A DNA stretch of 64,000 bases from Taklimakanibacter sp021828105 (lineage in GTDB: Bacteria > Pseudomonadota > Alphaproteobacteria > Rhizobiales > Aestuariivirgaceae): NCBI GenBank assembly GCA_021828105.1, contig JAKATG010000033.1:1-64000 (forward strand), written 5' to 3'. The position numbers were made by a program, and so were the translations under genes. Of this stretch, positions 7,804 through 17,100 are shown one piece after another. Each line of letters starts with the position of its first letter. The first letter of the stretch is position 1. The notes beneath the pieces are model-generated. The model made no database searches, was not told the DNA's origin, and saw only the letters and a list, made by a program, of their open reading frames with translations.

Positions 7804-8279
7804 GGGCCTTCCTTTATGACTTCGAATATCGCTTCGATCTCGACCGAGATATTGCCCGGCAACGATCCCATGCCGACCGCCGAGCGGGCATGTTGGCCGG
7901 GCACACCGAATACTTTCGCAAACAGATCCGAGCAGCCATTGATCACCGCGGGATGATCATGGAAGTCCGGCGTGGCATTGACCATGCCGAAGAGCTTGAC
8001 GACCTGCGCCACGCGGCCGAGATCGCCCAGCGCCTTGTGGGCGACGCCGAGAAGATTGAGGCCGGTGAGCCGCGCATGTTCATAGGCCTCGGCGACACCG
8101 AGGTCGCGCCCGACCTTGCCGGTCATGAGCCGGCCATCCGCCTGCCGGGGACCCTGGCCTGAAAGATAGAGCATATTGCCGGAGAGCTTGAAGGGAACAT
8201 AGGTCCCGATCGGCACTGCAGGCGTGAGCAACGGCAAGCCGAAAGCCTTGAGCCGATCGTAAGGGGAATTCGCGTTCAT
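7800..8279 (-). CDS. RidA/YjgF-family protein, second copy
   Basis: The 159-residue product is of the same long RidA subgroup as the protein encoded at 2383-2856, with LYLSGQGPRQADG in the core and the carboxylate-binding arginine in QHARSAVGMGSLP. It lies between the ABC transporter ATPase gene (13 bp gap) and the SelA-like gene (ATGA overlap). The expected role is hydrolysis of an enamine or imine released by the PLP enzyme. The two RidA proteins are clearly divergent in sequence, so they are not a recent duplication. Confidence 0.88.
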   Translation of the reverse strand: MNANSPYDRLKAFGLPLLTPAVPIGTYVPFKLSGNMLYLSGQGPRQADGRLMTGKVGRDLGVAEAYEHARLTGLNLLGVAHKALGDLGRVAQVVKLFGMVNATPDFHDHPAVINGCSDLFAKVFGVPGQHARSAVGMGSLPGNISVEIEAIFEVIKEGP

Positions 8280-8291
8280 CGCTGTTTCATC

Positions 8292-9089
8292 TCAAAGACG
8301 GTGGGCGGCGCTGAATCTTGCGAGGAAGCTGCGCAATCGCTCGTTCGGCTGGTTGGACGAAAAGATGTCGGCGGGAGGCCCCTCGGCGCTGATGGCGCCA
8401 TCGGCCATGAAGACGATGCGCTGGGATGCATCGCGGGCAAAGCCGATCTCATGCGTCACGGTGAGCATGGTCATGCCCTCCGCCGCCAGCGACAGGACGA
8501 CATCGAGCACCTCACCGATGAGCTCGGGATCGAGCGCAGAGGTGATCTCGTCGAGCAGGAGGATCTTGGGCTCCATCGCGACGGCGCGCGCAATGCCGAC
8601 ACGCTGCTGCTGGCCACCGGAAAGCTCGGACGGCAGGCGGTTGGCCTTGTCGGCAAGCCCCACGCGGGTGAGCCAATGCAGGGCCTTGTCCTCGGCCTCG
8701 GCGCGGCCGAGCCCCCGCACTTTCGTCAGGCCGAGCGTGATGTTCTGCGCCGCCGTCAGATGCGGGAACAGGTTGAAGAGCTGGAACACCATACCGGTTT
8801 CGGCGCGCATGCGGGCGAGATCACGCTCCGGGCGGCGCTTGCGCGCCTCGCCGTCGCGATAGCCCACCTCGACGCCGTCGATGGCGATGGATCCCCCATC
8901 GTAAGTCTCGAGGAAGTTGACACAGCGCAGCAAGGTGGTCTTGCCGCCGCCCGAGGGCCCGATGATCGAAATCACTTCGCCCTTGGCGACGTCGAGATCG
9001 ATGCCGCGCAATACGTGAGTCGATCCAAAGGATTTCTGCACGCCCCGGATGCGCAAGAGCGGCGTTGTGGCGGATGAGGTCGCAGCCAT
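8292..9089 (-). CDS. Polar amino acid-type ABC transporter, ATP-binding protein
   Basis: This is the GlnQ/HisP-type ATPase that powers import through the two permeases encoded just upstream. The 265-residue product has Walker A GPSGGGKTT, a Q-loop at MVFQLFNLFPH, signature LSGGQQQR, Walker B ILLLDEITSALD and the H-loop in VTHEIG. The start is the ATG at 9089 (MAATSSATTP), preceded by GAGGAG; upstream codons would run into the permease gene. It is 8 bp from the permease stop and followed by the RidA gene. Confidence 0.9.
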   Translation of the reverse strand: MAATSSATTPLLRIRGVQKSFGSTHVLRGIDLDVAKGEVISIIGPSGGGKTTLLRCVNFLETYDGGSIAIDGVEVGYRDGEARKRRPERDLARMRAETGMVFQLFNLFPHLTAAQNITLGLTKVRGLGRAEAEDKALHWLTRVGLADKANRLPSELSGGQQQRVGIARAVAMEPKILLLDEITSALDPELIGEVLDVVLSLAAEGMTMLTVTHEIGFARDASQRIVFMADGAISAEGPPADIFSSNQPNERLRSFLARFSAAHRL

Positions 9090-9097
9090 GAGCTCCT

Positions 9098-9748
9098 CTA
9101 TTCCCGGATGTAGCTGAAGCGGCGCTCGAGCGCGCGGCTTCCGATCGACAGAGCGTAGTTCATCACGAAATAGAGCAGCGCGCCGAAGCAATAGAGAACC
9201 AAGGGATCATAAGTCCGGCCCACCACCTTCTGGATGCCGTATAGGAGATCGCCGACGCCCAGCAGCGAGATGAGTGCCGAGCCCTTCACCGCGTCGGTGA
9301 CGCCGTTGAGCCAGGGCGGCAGGAACCGTCGCATGGCTTGCGGTGCGACCACGTAGATCAGCCGCTCATGGAACGGCAGGCCGATGGCCTTGGCGGCGTC
9401 CATTTGCCCGCGCGGCACCGACTCGATGGCGCCGCGCACATATTCGACAACCTGGGCGATCTTGAAAACAGTGAGCCCGAGCACCGCCGCCGCGAAAGAA
9501 TTGAGATTGAGCCCGGTCAGCGGCAGGCCGTAATAGACGAAAAACAACAGCACCAGGATCGGGATGCCGCGAATGATGTCGCTGAAGCCGCGCACCGCCC
9601 AGCGCACGGGGAGCGGACCATAAACGAGGCCCACGCCCAGCACGATGCCGATCACGGTCGAGACCGCCACTGTGATGAGCGACACTTCGATGGTGACGAG
9701 AAGCCCCGGCAGCAGGAAGGGAATGGCGTAGGCGATCTGGTCGAGCAT
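9098..9748 (-). CDS. Polar amino acid-type ABC transporter, permease 2
   Basis: The 216-residue HisM/GlnP-type inner-membrane permease begins with MLDQIAYAIPFLLPG and has about five hydrophobic segments. The EAA loop that contacts the ATPase is near AKAIGLPFHERLIYVVAPQA. It is adjacent (1 bp gap) to a second permease of the same family, so the pair probably forms a heterodimer. The family transports amino acids, opines and related charged small molecules. Confidence 0.88.
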   Translation of the reverse strand: MLDQIAYAIPFLLPGLLVTIEVSLITVAVSTVIGIVLGVGLVYGPLPVRWAVRGFSDIIRGIPILVLLFFVYYGLPLTGLNLNSFAAAVLGLTVFKIAQVVEYVRGAIESVPRGQMDAAKAIGLPFHERLIYVVAPQAMRRFLPPWLNGVTDAVKGSALISLLGVGDLLYGIQKVVGRTYDPLVLYCFGALLYFVMNYALSIGSRALERRFSYIRE

Positions 9749-9749
9749 G

Positions 9750-10418
9750 TCAGCGGCCGATCGCGTAGCGGCGCTCGAGCATGCGCAAGCCGATCAGGAT
9801 GGCGTAGCCGGTGACGAGATAGAGCCCGGTGACGACCAGATAGACTTCCATGATGCGGAAAGTGTTGAAGTTGATCCACTGCGCGCCGTAGGTGAGCTCG
9901 GGCACGGCGATCACGGAAGCGACGGATGTGTCCTTGAACAGGGACACGAAAGTGTTGGACAGGGCCGGCAGGGCGATGCGCAGCATCGTCGGCAGGCGGA
10001 CATGGATGAGACGCTGGAGCGGCGTGAGCCCGATCGCCTTGCCGGCATCGATGAGGCCGCGCGGCACGGCATCGAGGCCGGCCCGGAAGACTTCGACGAG
10101 ATAGGCGCCGGCATAGGCCGACAAGGTCACGACGAACGACGTCGTGTTGCTGTAGGCGAAGTCGACGACCGTCGGCAGGCCGTAGAAGACGAGATAGACC
10201 AGCAGGATGAGGGGGACGTTGCGGATCACCTCGACATAGGCCGCGATGATCGCGCGTGCGACACGTCCCCCCGACACATAGATGACGGCAAGAGCGAGCC
10301 CGATGACGCAGCCGATGCCGATCGACAATATCGCGAGCTCGAGGCTGAGGATCAGCCCCGACCACAGCTTGTCGAAATGCCGCCAGATCAGCGTGAAATT
10401 GAGGTCATAGCCCATCAC
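9750..10418 (-). CDS. Polar amino acid-type ABC transporter, permease 1
   Basis: The 222-residue HisM/GlnP-type membrane protein has an EAA-like loop at AGKAIGLTPLQRLIHVRLP and several hydrophobic helices (for example LILSLELAILSIGIGCVIG). It follows the binding-protein gene by 20 bp and precedes the second permease, the standard order for binding protein, permease, permease, ATPase. Confidence 0.88.
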   Translation of the reverse strand: MMGYDLNFTLIWRHFDKLWSGLILSLELAILSIGIGCVIGLALAVIYVSGGRVARAIIAAYVEVIRNVPLILLVYLVFYGLPTVVDFAYSNTTSFVVTLSAYAGAYLVEVFRAGLDAVPRGLIDAGKAIGLTPLQRLIHVRLPTMLRIALPALSNTFVSLFKDTSVASVIAVPELTYGAQWINFNTFRIMEVYLVVTGLYLVTGYAILIGLRMLERRYAIGR

Positions 10419-10438
10419 CAGCGGCCTGGCCTTCAGTC

Positions 10439-11323
10439 TCAGATGGACGGGAAGCCCGTCGCCCGCGCCGCCAGGTCGATGCCGAAATATTCCTTGAAGG
10501 CCTGGTCGTAGATGGCGCTGTCATTGCCGTGCATCGCCACGCTGAAGCAGGTGTTGACGAAGGTCAGCCAATCGAGATCGCCCTGCTTCACGCCGGCGCC
10601 GTAAAGCTGGTTCTGCCAGCTCTTGCCGCTGTCGGCATAACGGTCGGGAGTCCTGGCGACCATCCAGCGCACCGTCGAGAGATCGACCGCCGCCGCATCG
10701 GCCCGCTTCGATTCGAGCGCCTGGATTACATTGGCCTGGGTATCGACCTGCAGCACCTGGGCCTCGGGAAGCACCGCATGCACGTTCTTTTCGCCATCGA
10801 CATTCTGCAGGATCGAGACCTTGGTGTCCTTGCCGCCCTTGAGCAGCGCATCGAAAGTCTTGTTCGGCGCATCGGGACGGGTGAGGAGAGCAATGCCCTC
10901 GACATAATAGGGCCGGGAGAAGTTGATGAGCTGGGCGCGCGCCGCCGAGATCGTCATGAACTGGATGACGATGTCGACCTTGCCGGTGGTGATGTTGGGA
11001 ATGCGCTGGTCCGGAGCCTCATCCACGAACTCGACCTTGGTCTCGTCATCGAACAGTCCCTTGGCGAGAATCTTCGCCATGGTGATGTCCATGCCGACGA
11101 GCTCGCCCTTGTCGTTCTCGAAATGCCATGGCGCATTGGTACTGCCGGTACCGACGATGAGTTTGCCGCGCTCCAGTACCGTGCGCAGCAGACTGGTCGA
11201 CGCTGCCTGCGCATAGGCCTGTTCGGGCTTGAGAGCCGTCGTCGCAAGCGCTGCGGCGCCTGCCATGGCGAGCCCCACGGAGCCGAGTTTCAAGAAATCA
11301 CGGCGTTCGAGATCCTGGTCCAT
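10439..11323 (-). CDS. Tat-exported substrate-binding protein, amino acid ABC transporter
   Basis: This periplasmic solute-binding protein (294 residues, SBP family 3) should deliver the substrate to the transporter. The N-terminus carries a twin-arginine signal, LERRDFLKLGSVGLAMAG, followed by a hydrophobic stretch and an AYAQA cleavage region. The family-3 fold is indicated by GKLIVGTG, NDKGELVGMDI and INFSRPYYVEGIALL. The ATG at 11323 was chosen because AAGGAGGG precedes it by 6 bases; longer readings cross the operator at 11393-11430. It is the first gene of an operon with the permeases, ATPase, RidA and SelA-like enzyme, so the compound it binds is probably the substrate of those enzymes. 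Confidence 0.9.
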   Translation of the reverse strand: MDQDLERRDFLKLGSVGLAMAGAAALATTALKPEQAYAQAASTSLLRTVLERGKLIVGTGSTNAPWHFENDKGELVGMDITMAKILAKGLFDDETKVEFVDEAPDQRIPNITTGKVDIVIQFMTISAARAQLINFSRPYYVEGIALLTRPDAPNKTFDALLKGGKDTKVSILQNVDGEKNVHAVLPEAQVLQVDTQANVIQALESKRADAAAVDLSTVRWMVARTPDRYADSGKSWQNQLYGAGVKQGDLDWLTFVNTCFSVAMHGNDSAIYDQAFKEYFGIDLAARATGFPSI

Positions 11324-11392
11324 CGCTTCCCTCCTTGGCACCTTATTGTTTCGGTCACCGAACCCGATGCCGGAACGGTTCAGCAACCAGCT

Positions 11393-11430
11393 TGTCCAAT
11401 ATACTGGACATCTATCTTGTATTCTGTACA
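11393..11430. promoter_or_regulatory. Candidate IclR operator between transporter operon and iclR-type gene
   Basis: A perfect 6+6 palindrome, TGTCCA-ATATAC-TGGACA, lies at 11393-11410. A second weaker dyad, TGTA-ttctg-TACA, follows at 11418-11430 on the same face (about 22 bp centre to centre). The pair stands in the divergent gap between the binding-protein gene (start 11323) and the IclR-family gene (start 11484), where an IclR regulator would bind to control both. Confidence 0.6.
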
Positions 11431-11483
11431 TGCTATCACAGAACCTGCCTCAGACAAGGCCAAGTTGCGAAGAGGAACGCGTT

Positions 11484-12269
11484 TTGGACCAGACTCCCCC
11501 GTCCAGTCAGAAAGCCGGGAGCGGCGGCTCGAACCGGGAGCGCGGCCTCGACCGGGTGATTGCTCTTCTCGCGCATCTGCATCGTGTCGGCCGGCCGGTG
11601 CGCGTCGGCGACCTTGCGCGCGCCCTCTCAGCACCCCGCTCGACCGTCTATTCGCTGGTCAAGAGCCTGATCGATGCGTCGCTGCTCGAAAATATCGGTC
11701 CGAATGGCGAGGTCTTCTTCGGCAAGAGCATCTATTTCTATGGGATGGATTATCTGCGTGCCCATGATCTCTTCGAGCGCGCCCGCGCCGAGGTCGACAG
11801 GCTGGCGCGCGAAACCGGCGAGACAACGCAATTCTGCGTGCTGCATGAAGGCCATTATACCGTCGCCCATATGAGCTCGGGGCAGCGGCCGTTCCGCGTC
11901 AGCTCGGAAGTCGGCGTGCCTATACCCCTGCCCTGGACAGCCTCAGGCCGGCTGCTGCTCGCCGATTTCTCCGACGCGGATATCCGCGCGATGATAGCGC
12001 CGGGCGACTTGCATCCGCCGCGCAGTGCGGCCATGACGATCGAGGAATTCCTCGCAGCTGTTGCAACCGCGCGTCGGGAAGGCTCCTGCATCACATCAGG
12101 CCTCATCGATCCCTACACCCATTGCATCGCCGCGCCGATCAGGGACCAGGCCGGCCGCGTGACCGCGACCTTGTGCTTCGTCGTGCTGGTCAACACGCCG
12201 CCCGAACGTATCGCCAGTTTGCGCGACATGCTCATCGCCAGCGGGCAATCCCTGTCGCTGGCGCATTGA
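11484..12269 (+). CDS. IclR-family transcriptional regulator
   Basis: The 261-residue regulator has a winged-helix domain (GLDRVIALLAHLHRVGRPVRV, cited here as GLDRVIALLAHL; recognition helix around SAPRSTVYSLVKSL) and an IclR effector-binding domain (TTQFCVLHEGHY, VGVPIPLPWTASGRLLLA, CIAAPIRDQAGRV). I start it at the TTG at 11484, which has AGAGG 8 bases upstream and places the helix-turn-helix at the normal distance from the N-terminus. The upstream in-frame ATG at 11229 would lie inside the divergent binding-protein gene. It probably controls the divergent ABC/RidA/SelA-like operon. Confidence 0.88.
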   Translation: MDQTPPSSQKAGSGGSNRERGLDRVIALLAHLHRVGRPVRVGDLARALSAPRSTVYSLVKSLIDASLLENIGPNGEVFFGKSIYFYGMDYLRAHDLFERARAEVDRLARETGETTQFCVLHEGHYTVAHMSSGQRPFRVSSEVGVPIPLPWTASGRLLLADFSDADIRAMIAPGDLHPPRSAAMTIEEFLAAVATARREGSCITSGLIDPYTHCIAAPIRDQAGRVTATLCFVVLVNTPPERIASLRDMLIASGQSLSLAH

Positions 12270-12535
12270 TCAAGGTTGCTCCATTTATCAGAGGCAGGTG
12301 CCAAGCGGTTTGATTTTGCGGGCTCTTGAGCTATTGCGCAATCCTCGCTCCATTACGAAGTCACGGAATTCGTTTTGCCGCAAATTCTCCGATCTTCCTG
12401 GATCTGAGCATTGGCATCGAAGAGACGCGGCGTGGCACCAAACGGATCGCGCATCTTCCTAAAACAAGTTTGAGCATCGCGCCAAAGTGAAAGCTTCACA
12501 TCGAAACGGCGCTCAATATCTGATGCGCATGGTCG

Positions 12536-13402
12536 TTATTCGAACATCCCTTTCGGCCTTTCACCCTTCAGGAAGGGCTCGATGACGGCATGGAGCAGAT
12601 CGGCTTGGCCGATGACGGCGGTATGGGACGTCGCCGGCAGCACGGCGAGTCGCGAAGCGGCCAGGGGCTTGCCCATGTCGCCCATGGCACCGCCCCCCAG
12701 CAGCCGAAACAGCGCAACCGCATGTTCGAGCGTCACCACATCGGCGTCGCCGGCAATGATCAGCACCGGGGCCTTCAGCGTCTTGACATCCGCCTTCCAG
12801 GCCATCGGCTCGCGCTCGAGCGCGATCAGCTTCTTGACCAGGGCCGGGAAGCCGTCGGGATTGGCGGCGAGTTTGCGATAGTCGGCTGCGAAAGGCATGC
12901 CGACAATCATCTCGACCGTCATCTGCGGAATGAAGGCCCTGAACTCCGGCTGCCAGCCCTCGGCATCATAGGCGACGGAGGCCGCGACGAGCTTGTTCAC
13001 CTTTTCCGGATGGCGGATGGCGAGCTGCAGGCCGGCACCGGCGCCCATCGAGTAGCCGAAAACATCGGCCTTCTTGATGCCCACCTTATCCATGAAGGCG
13101 GCGACATCATCCGCCAGATTGGGATAGGTGATCGGCCGGTCGATGTCGGTGGTGCGGCCATGGCCCTGAAACTCGAGCGCATAGACCTTGTGCGTCTCGG
13201 CCAGCTTCGGAATGATGGCGCCCATTGTCGGGATATTCATATAGGCGCCATGCAGGACGATCAGCGGATCGCCCTCGCCCGAAACCTCATAATACATCGT
13301 CATGCCGTTGACTTCGACCCGGTCGCCTTTGGGTTCGGACTGGGAAAAGGCCGGGCCTGCCATAAGCAGCAGAACCAGGGCCGTCAGGACGCTACGGAAC
13401 AT
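12536..13402 (-). CDS. Secreted alpha/beta hydrolase
   Basis: The 288-residue product begins with a signal peptide (MFRSVLTALVLLLMAGPAFS, cleavage after AFS) and continues with an alpha/beta-hydrolase fold. The oxyanion region is LIVLHGAYMN, the nucleophile elbow GYSMGAG with Ser118, an acid in IIAGDADVV and a late His in TSHTAVI. The ATG at 13402 has GGAGAG upstream. It is a periplasmic esterase or similar enzyme with no clear substrate, and its neighbours (IclR gene and trxA) do not suggest one. The 266 bp between it and the IclR gene hold nothing I recognise. Confidence 0.82.
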   Translation of the reverse strand: MFRSVLTALVLLLMAGPAFSQSEPKGDRVEVNGMTMYYEVSGEGDPLIVLHGAYMNIPTMGAIIPKLAETHKVYALEFQGHGRTTDIDRPITYPNLADDVAAFMDKVGIKKADVFGYSMGAGAGLQLAIRHPEKVNKLVAASVAYDAEGWQPEFRAFIPQMTVEMIVGMPFAADYRKLAANPDGFPALVKKLIALEREPMAWKADVKTLKAPVLIIAGDADVVTLEHAVALFRLLGGGAMGDMGKPLAASRLAVLPATSHTAVIGQADLLHAVIEPFLKGERPKGMFE

Positions 13403-13503
13403 CGATATCTCTCCTCGTTGCTGCGCCGGCTTATGCCAGCGTCGACACCACGACGAAAGACGCCTCTGCCAATCGACATCGCCCCCGAAATTTTTTAGCA
13501 AAG

Positions 13504-13540
13504 AAAAGGCCGCCCCGATGCTTGCCGGGACGGCCTTTGA
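13504..13540 (-). terminator. Rho-independent terminator of trxA
   Basis: Read on the minus strand, AAAGGCCG (13531-13538) pairs with CGGCCTTT (13505-13512), with CCCG/CGGG extending the stem after one mismatch. A T-rich tract (TTTTCTTTGC) follows. It lies 20 bp beyond the trxA stop codon. Confidence 0.85.
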
Positions 13541-13559
13541 CAGTCTCGATTTTTGCGGT

Positions 13560-13883
13560 TCAGGCGATCGACTGCTCGATCCAGGACTGGAGCTGGCCCT
13601 TGGGCGCCGCACCGACCTTGGTCGAGGCGACCTTGCCGCCTTTGAACAGCATGAGGGTGGGAATGCCACGCACGCCATATTGCGACGGCGTCTTCGGATT
13701 GTCGTCGATATTGATCTTGACGACCTTGACCTTAGGCCCGAGCTCCTTGGCGATCTCTTCCAGCGCCGGGGCGATCATCTTGCACGGCCCGCACCATTCG
13801 GCCCAGAAATCGACTACCACCGGACCATCCGCTTTGAGGACATCGGCGTCGAAGGAAGAATCGGAGACCGGTTGCGTTGCCAT
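13560..13883 (-). CDS. trxA: Thioredoxin
   Basis: The 107-residue cytosolic thioredoxin has the redox motif WAEWCGPCKM and the cis-proline segment RGIPTLMLFKGG. It reduces protein disulfides with electrons from thioredoxin reductase. The start is the ATG at 13883 (MATQPVSDSSF), with GAGG 5 bases upstream, giving the standard length. It has its own promoter (13921-13949) and terminator (13504-13540), so it is monocistronic, although it follows addA in the same direction as commonly seen in Rhizobiales. Confidence 0.97.
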   Translation of the reverse strand: MATQPVSDSSFDADVLKADGPVVVDFWAEWCGPCKMIAPALEEIAKELGPKVKVVKINIDDNPKTPSQYGVRGIPTLMLFKGGKVASTKVGAAPKGQLQSWIEQSIA

Positions 13884-13920
13884 GGAAACCTCGTGGGGAA
13901 ATAGGAATCGGTTGATCGAA

Positions 13921-13949
13921 AGGTAGGGACCGGGCCCTTCAGGGTCAAG
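13921..13949 (-). promoter_or_regulatory. Sigma-70-type promoter of trxA
   Basis: On the minus strand a perfect CTTGAC -35 box (13944-13949) is followed after 17 bases by CTACCT (13921-13926), matching the alphaproteobacterial consensus CTTGAC-N17-CTATAT at 10 of 12 positions. This predicts a leader of about 30 bases before the trxA ATG at 13883. Confidence 0.65.
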
Positions 13950-14119
13950 GCCGGTCCAGTCACATGGCTGGCATGAGCGCCAAGCGTTGCGATGATGCCG
14001 GATCGGCACTTTCGCGACCTCCGATTTCCCTGCTGGGGATCTCGGCCGATTTTATCCATGCCTTTGTTATCACTTATATTTTTTATTCTCGACAGGATCG
14101 GGAAAACCCTCTTTGCGAA

Positions 14120-14142
14120 TTTTCCCTGTACCTTCCCTGTAT
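14120..14142. repeat. TTCCCTGTA tandem repeat unit, copy 1
   Basis: Two direct copies of TCCCTGTA stand 11 bases apart in the trxA-addA gap. The same paired arrangement is found in inverted orientation at 60571-60590. The rest of the 13884-14192 interval holds the trxA promoter and no gene that I can see. Confidence 0.5.
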
Positions 14143-14192
14143 CCGCTAACCGCCGGCAATGCGATCGCCATGTTTTCAATTACTTGCGCCGA

Positions 14193-17100
14193 TCACGCGA
14201 GCAGTTCGGGCGGGATGACCATCAGCTGCGGGATCTCGGTCCACAGAAGCGCTGCCGTCACGGTTTTCTCAGGGAACATCCGGGCAAGGGCCGAGCGATA
14301 GGCGGCGAGTTGGGCGACATAGGCAGGCGGGACACCGCGCAAGTCCTTGGGCGGTGCGCGGTCGCTCTTGTAGTCGAGGATCAGGACCTCGGTCCCGGTC
14401 ACGACGATACGGTCGACCTGGCCCGCCAGCACGCCCTTCTCGCCCAGATCGGCGACCAGGGGAATTTCCGCCAGGCCGCTTTCGCCGAAATAGGCGGCAT
14501 AGTCCTGATGCTCGATGATGGAGATCACACGGTCGGCGAGAGTCCTGGCCTTGCTGCCGGTGATCTTGCGCCTTTCGAGAAGCTGCAGCGCCGCCTGGCG
14601 TCGCCCGCCGCTCGGCATGTCGGGCAAGAGCTGGAAGAGCCGATGCAGCGCCCTTCCCTGCTCCAAGGCGGCGGCCGACCCTGAGACCTTCTTGCGCAAG
14701 AGCCGCGAGGGATTGACCCAGTCGCCGCCCGTCAATTCCCGCGGTGGCCTTTCCGTGATCCAGGCCGGCACACTCTCAGTGCTTGCCGATCCGGCAAGGC
14801 TCTCGGATGCTGCCTCGAGAGGCGCCGTCTGCACGCCTTCGATGCGCAACAGGCCTTGCGCGTCGCGCGGTCCCTCGACGCTCGCCTCGACCAGCGCATA
14901 CCAGCTCTGGGACTTCGGCGCCTCGTCGGTCGTGTAGCCGCAAATATAAAGCTCGTCGCGCGCCCGGGTCAGCGCCACATAGAGCTGGCGGCGATATTCG
15001 TCCATGCGCTGTTCGCGCAAGAGATTGCGCAAAGCCGTGACGCCCGGCGCCTCGACGCCGCCGCCGAAGCGCCAGAAGGGGACGACCTTGCCTTCCGGGG
15101 CTGGAATCATCAAAGGCTGCACTTCATTGCGATCATCGGGCATGGAACAGGTGTCGGGCAGGAAGACGATCGGCGCCTCGAGCCCCTTGGCACCATGCAC
15201 GGTCATGATCCGCACCACGTCGCTTGCCTGATCCATATCGCGACGGATCTCGGTGTCGGCCGAGGTAAACCAGTGCAGGAATCCCTGCAGGCTCGGCGTC
15301 TCGCGCTGCTCATAGTCGAGTGCCAGATTGAGGAAGGCATCGATGAGATCGACCGCCTCGGGACCGAGGCGCGACAGGATATTCTGCCTCACGCTCGGCA
15401 TGTCCTCACCGAGCACACGGGCGTAGAAGCCGAAAGGCGATTCTTGGGCGCTGATCGCCATCCATCTGCGCAACCTGGCGCAGACCGGCCGCAGCGCCGC
15501 GCTGTCCTCGAGCCTTCGCCACAGGCTTTGCCGCCCGCGGCTCTCAGCCAGCGCGAAGAGATCGTCATCGTTGAAGGCGCGGTCCTCCGGATGCCGGATC
15601 AAGGGTGATTTGAGCAGGCAGGCGAGCGCGTGATCGTCCTCAGGCAGCACGATGAACTGGCCGAGCGCCAGGAGATCCTGGATGGCGATGTGCTCATTGA
15701 GCGTCACCCGGTCGGCGCCCGCCACCGGCACCCGCAAGCGGTTGAGCTCGCGCAGCATGCTGGTGAAGAAATCATTGCGGCTTCTGACCAGGATCAGGAT
15801 GTCGCTGGGCCGCACCGGCCGGCCCAGAGCCGTGATCTGCCTTTTCTCCCTCAGCCAGCCGGCGATGGTTTCAGCGATGCGATGCGCCAACTTGCGCGCC
15901 GGGTGGTTGCGGTCGATGCGATCGACCGGCACGAGCCAGGGATCATGCTCAGGCTTCTCGTCCTTGAGCATGACCGGCCATAGTTCCACACGACCGGCAT
16001 AGCCCCTTCGCACTGCCTCATGCACGATGTCCGTCTCATTTTTCACAACCAGACCGCGTCGCGCTATCTCATTCTCAAAAACGTCATCGACTGCTTTGAG
16101 CACCGTTGCCGTCGAACGATAGGAAACATTCAACGCCACATTGCCCAAACCTCCTTCGTCCTCACTGATGCGGGCCTTGAAATAGAGATGGGCTTCCTCG
16201 AAAGCCGCCGGATCGGCGCCTTGAAAAGAGAAGATCGACTGCTTTCGATCGCCGACAACGAAAAGCGTGCGCATCACGCCGCTGCGCGCACCTTTTCCCG
16301 CGAAGAACTCCTCTGCCAGCACCTTCACGATCTGCCATTGCGCCGGGCTCGTATCCTGGGCCTCATCGACGAGGATGTGGTCGATGCCGCCATCGAGCTT
16401 GTAGAGAACCCAGGCCGAAGAAACCTGCTCGACCAAGAGGCGCCTCGTGCGCAAGATGAGGTCCTCGAAATCATAGCGGCCATAGAGGCGCTTGAGCCTT
16501 TCATATTCGGCGATGATGCGGGCGGCGACATCGACCAGCGCTTCCGTCGCCTCCATCATGACGAGTGCTGAACGCTTGCTGAAAAGGGCAAGCACGCGAG
16601 CCATTTCCGCGTCGATGGCTTCCGCAAGCCAGGGTGCTGCGGTTCGCAGCTTCTTGCTCGCGATCGAGCTCGGAGCCTTGGGCTTGCGGCCTTTGGTGAG
16701 GAACAGATCCTCGAAGGCGTCAAGATCAAAGGCCTTGATGCGGCGCAAGGCGCGGGCCGATTTCTGATCGGCAGCCCCGGACGAGGCCTCGAGCGTGACG
16801 ATCATGCGGTCATAAAGGACAGGATCGATGGCAAAGAACTCGGCCTCGGCTGTTGCTGCCGTATCATTCGGTCTCAGGCCCAGTTGCCGGCGAAGGTAAC
16901 CCAGATCGACGGAAAGATCGGAGCGCTTGACAAGGATCGTGCGCAGCAATTCATCGAAAGCATCGGCCTGGGCACGCGCCACGATGCGCCGGAGCGCCGG
17001 ATCGCCCCCCGTCTCGGCCGCCGCGATGATGCTGCGGCGGGCCTGGTCGAGAAGCTCGGCCGAGCTTCGCTCATCCATTACCTCGAAGCCCGGCACAACG

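Noticed and set aside
12270..12535. Hidden small gene or RNA between the IclR and hydrolase genes
   Set aside because: No ribosome-binding site with a plausible frame and no clear structure were found.
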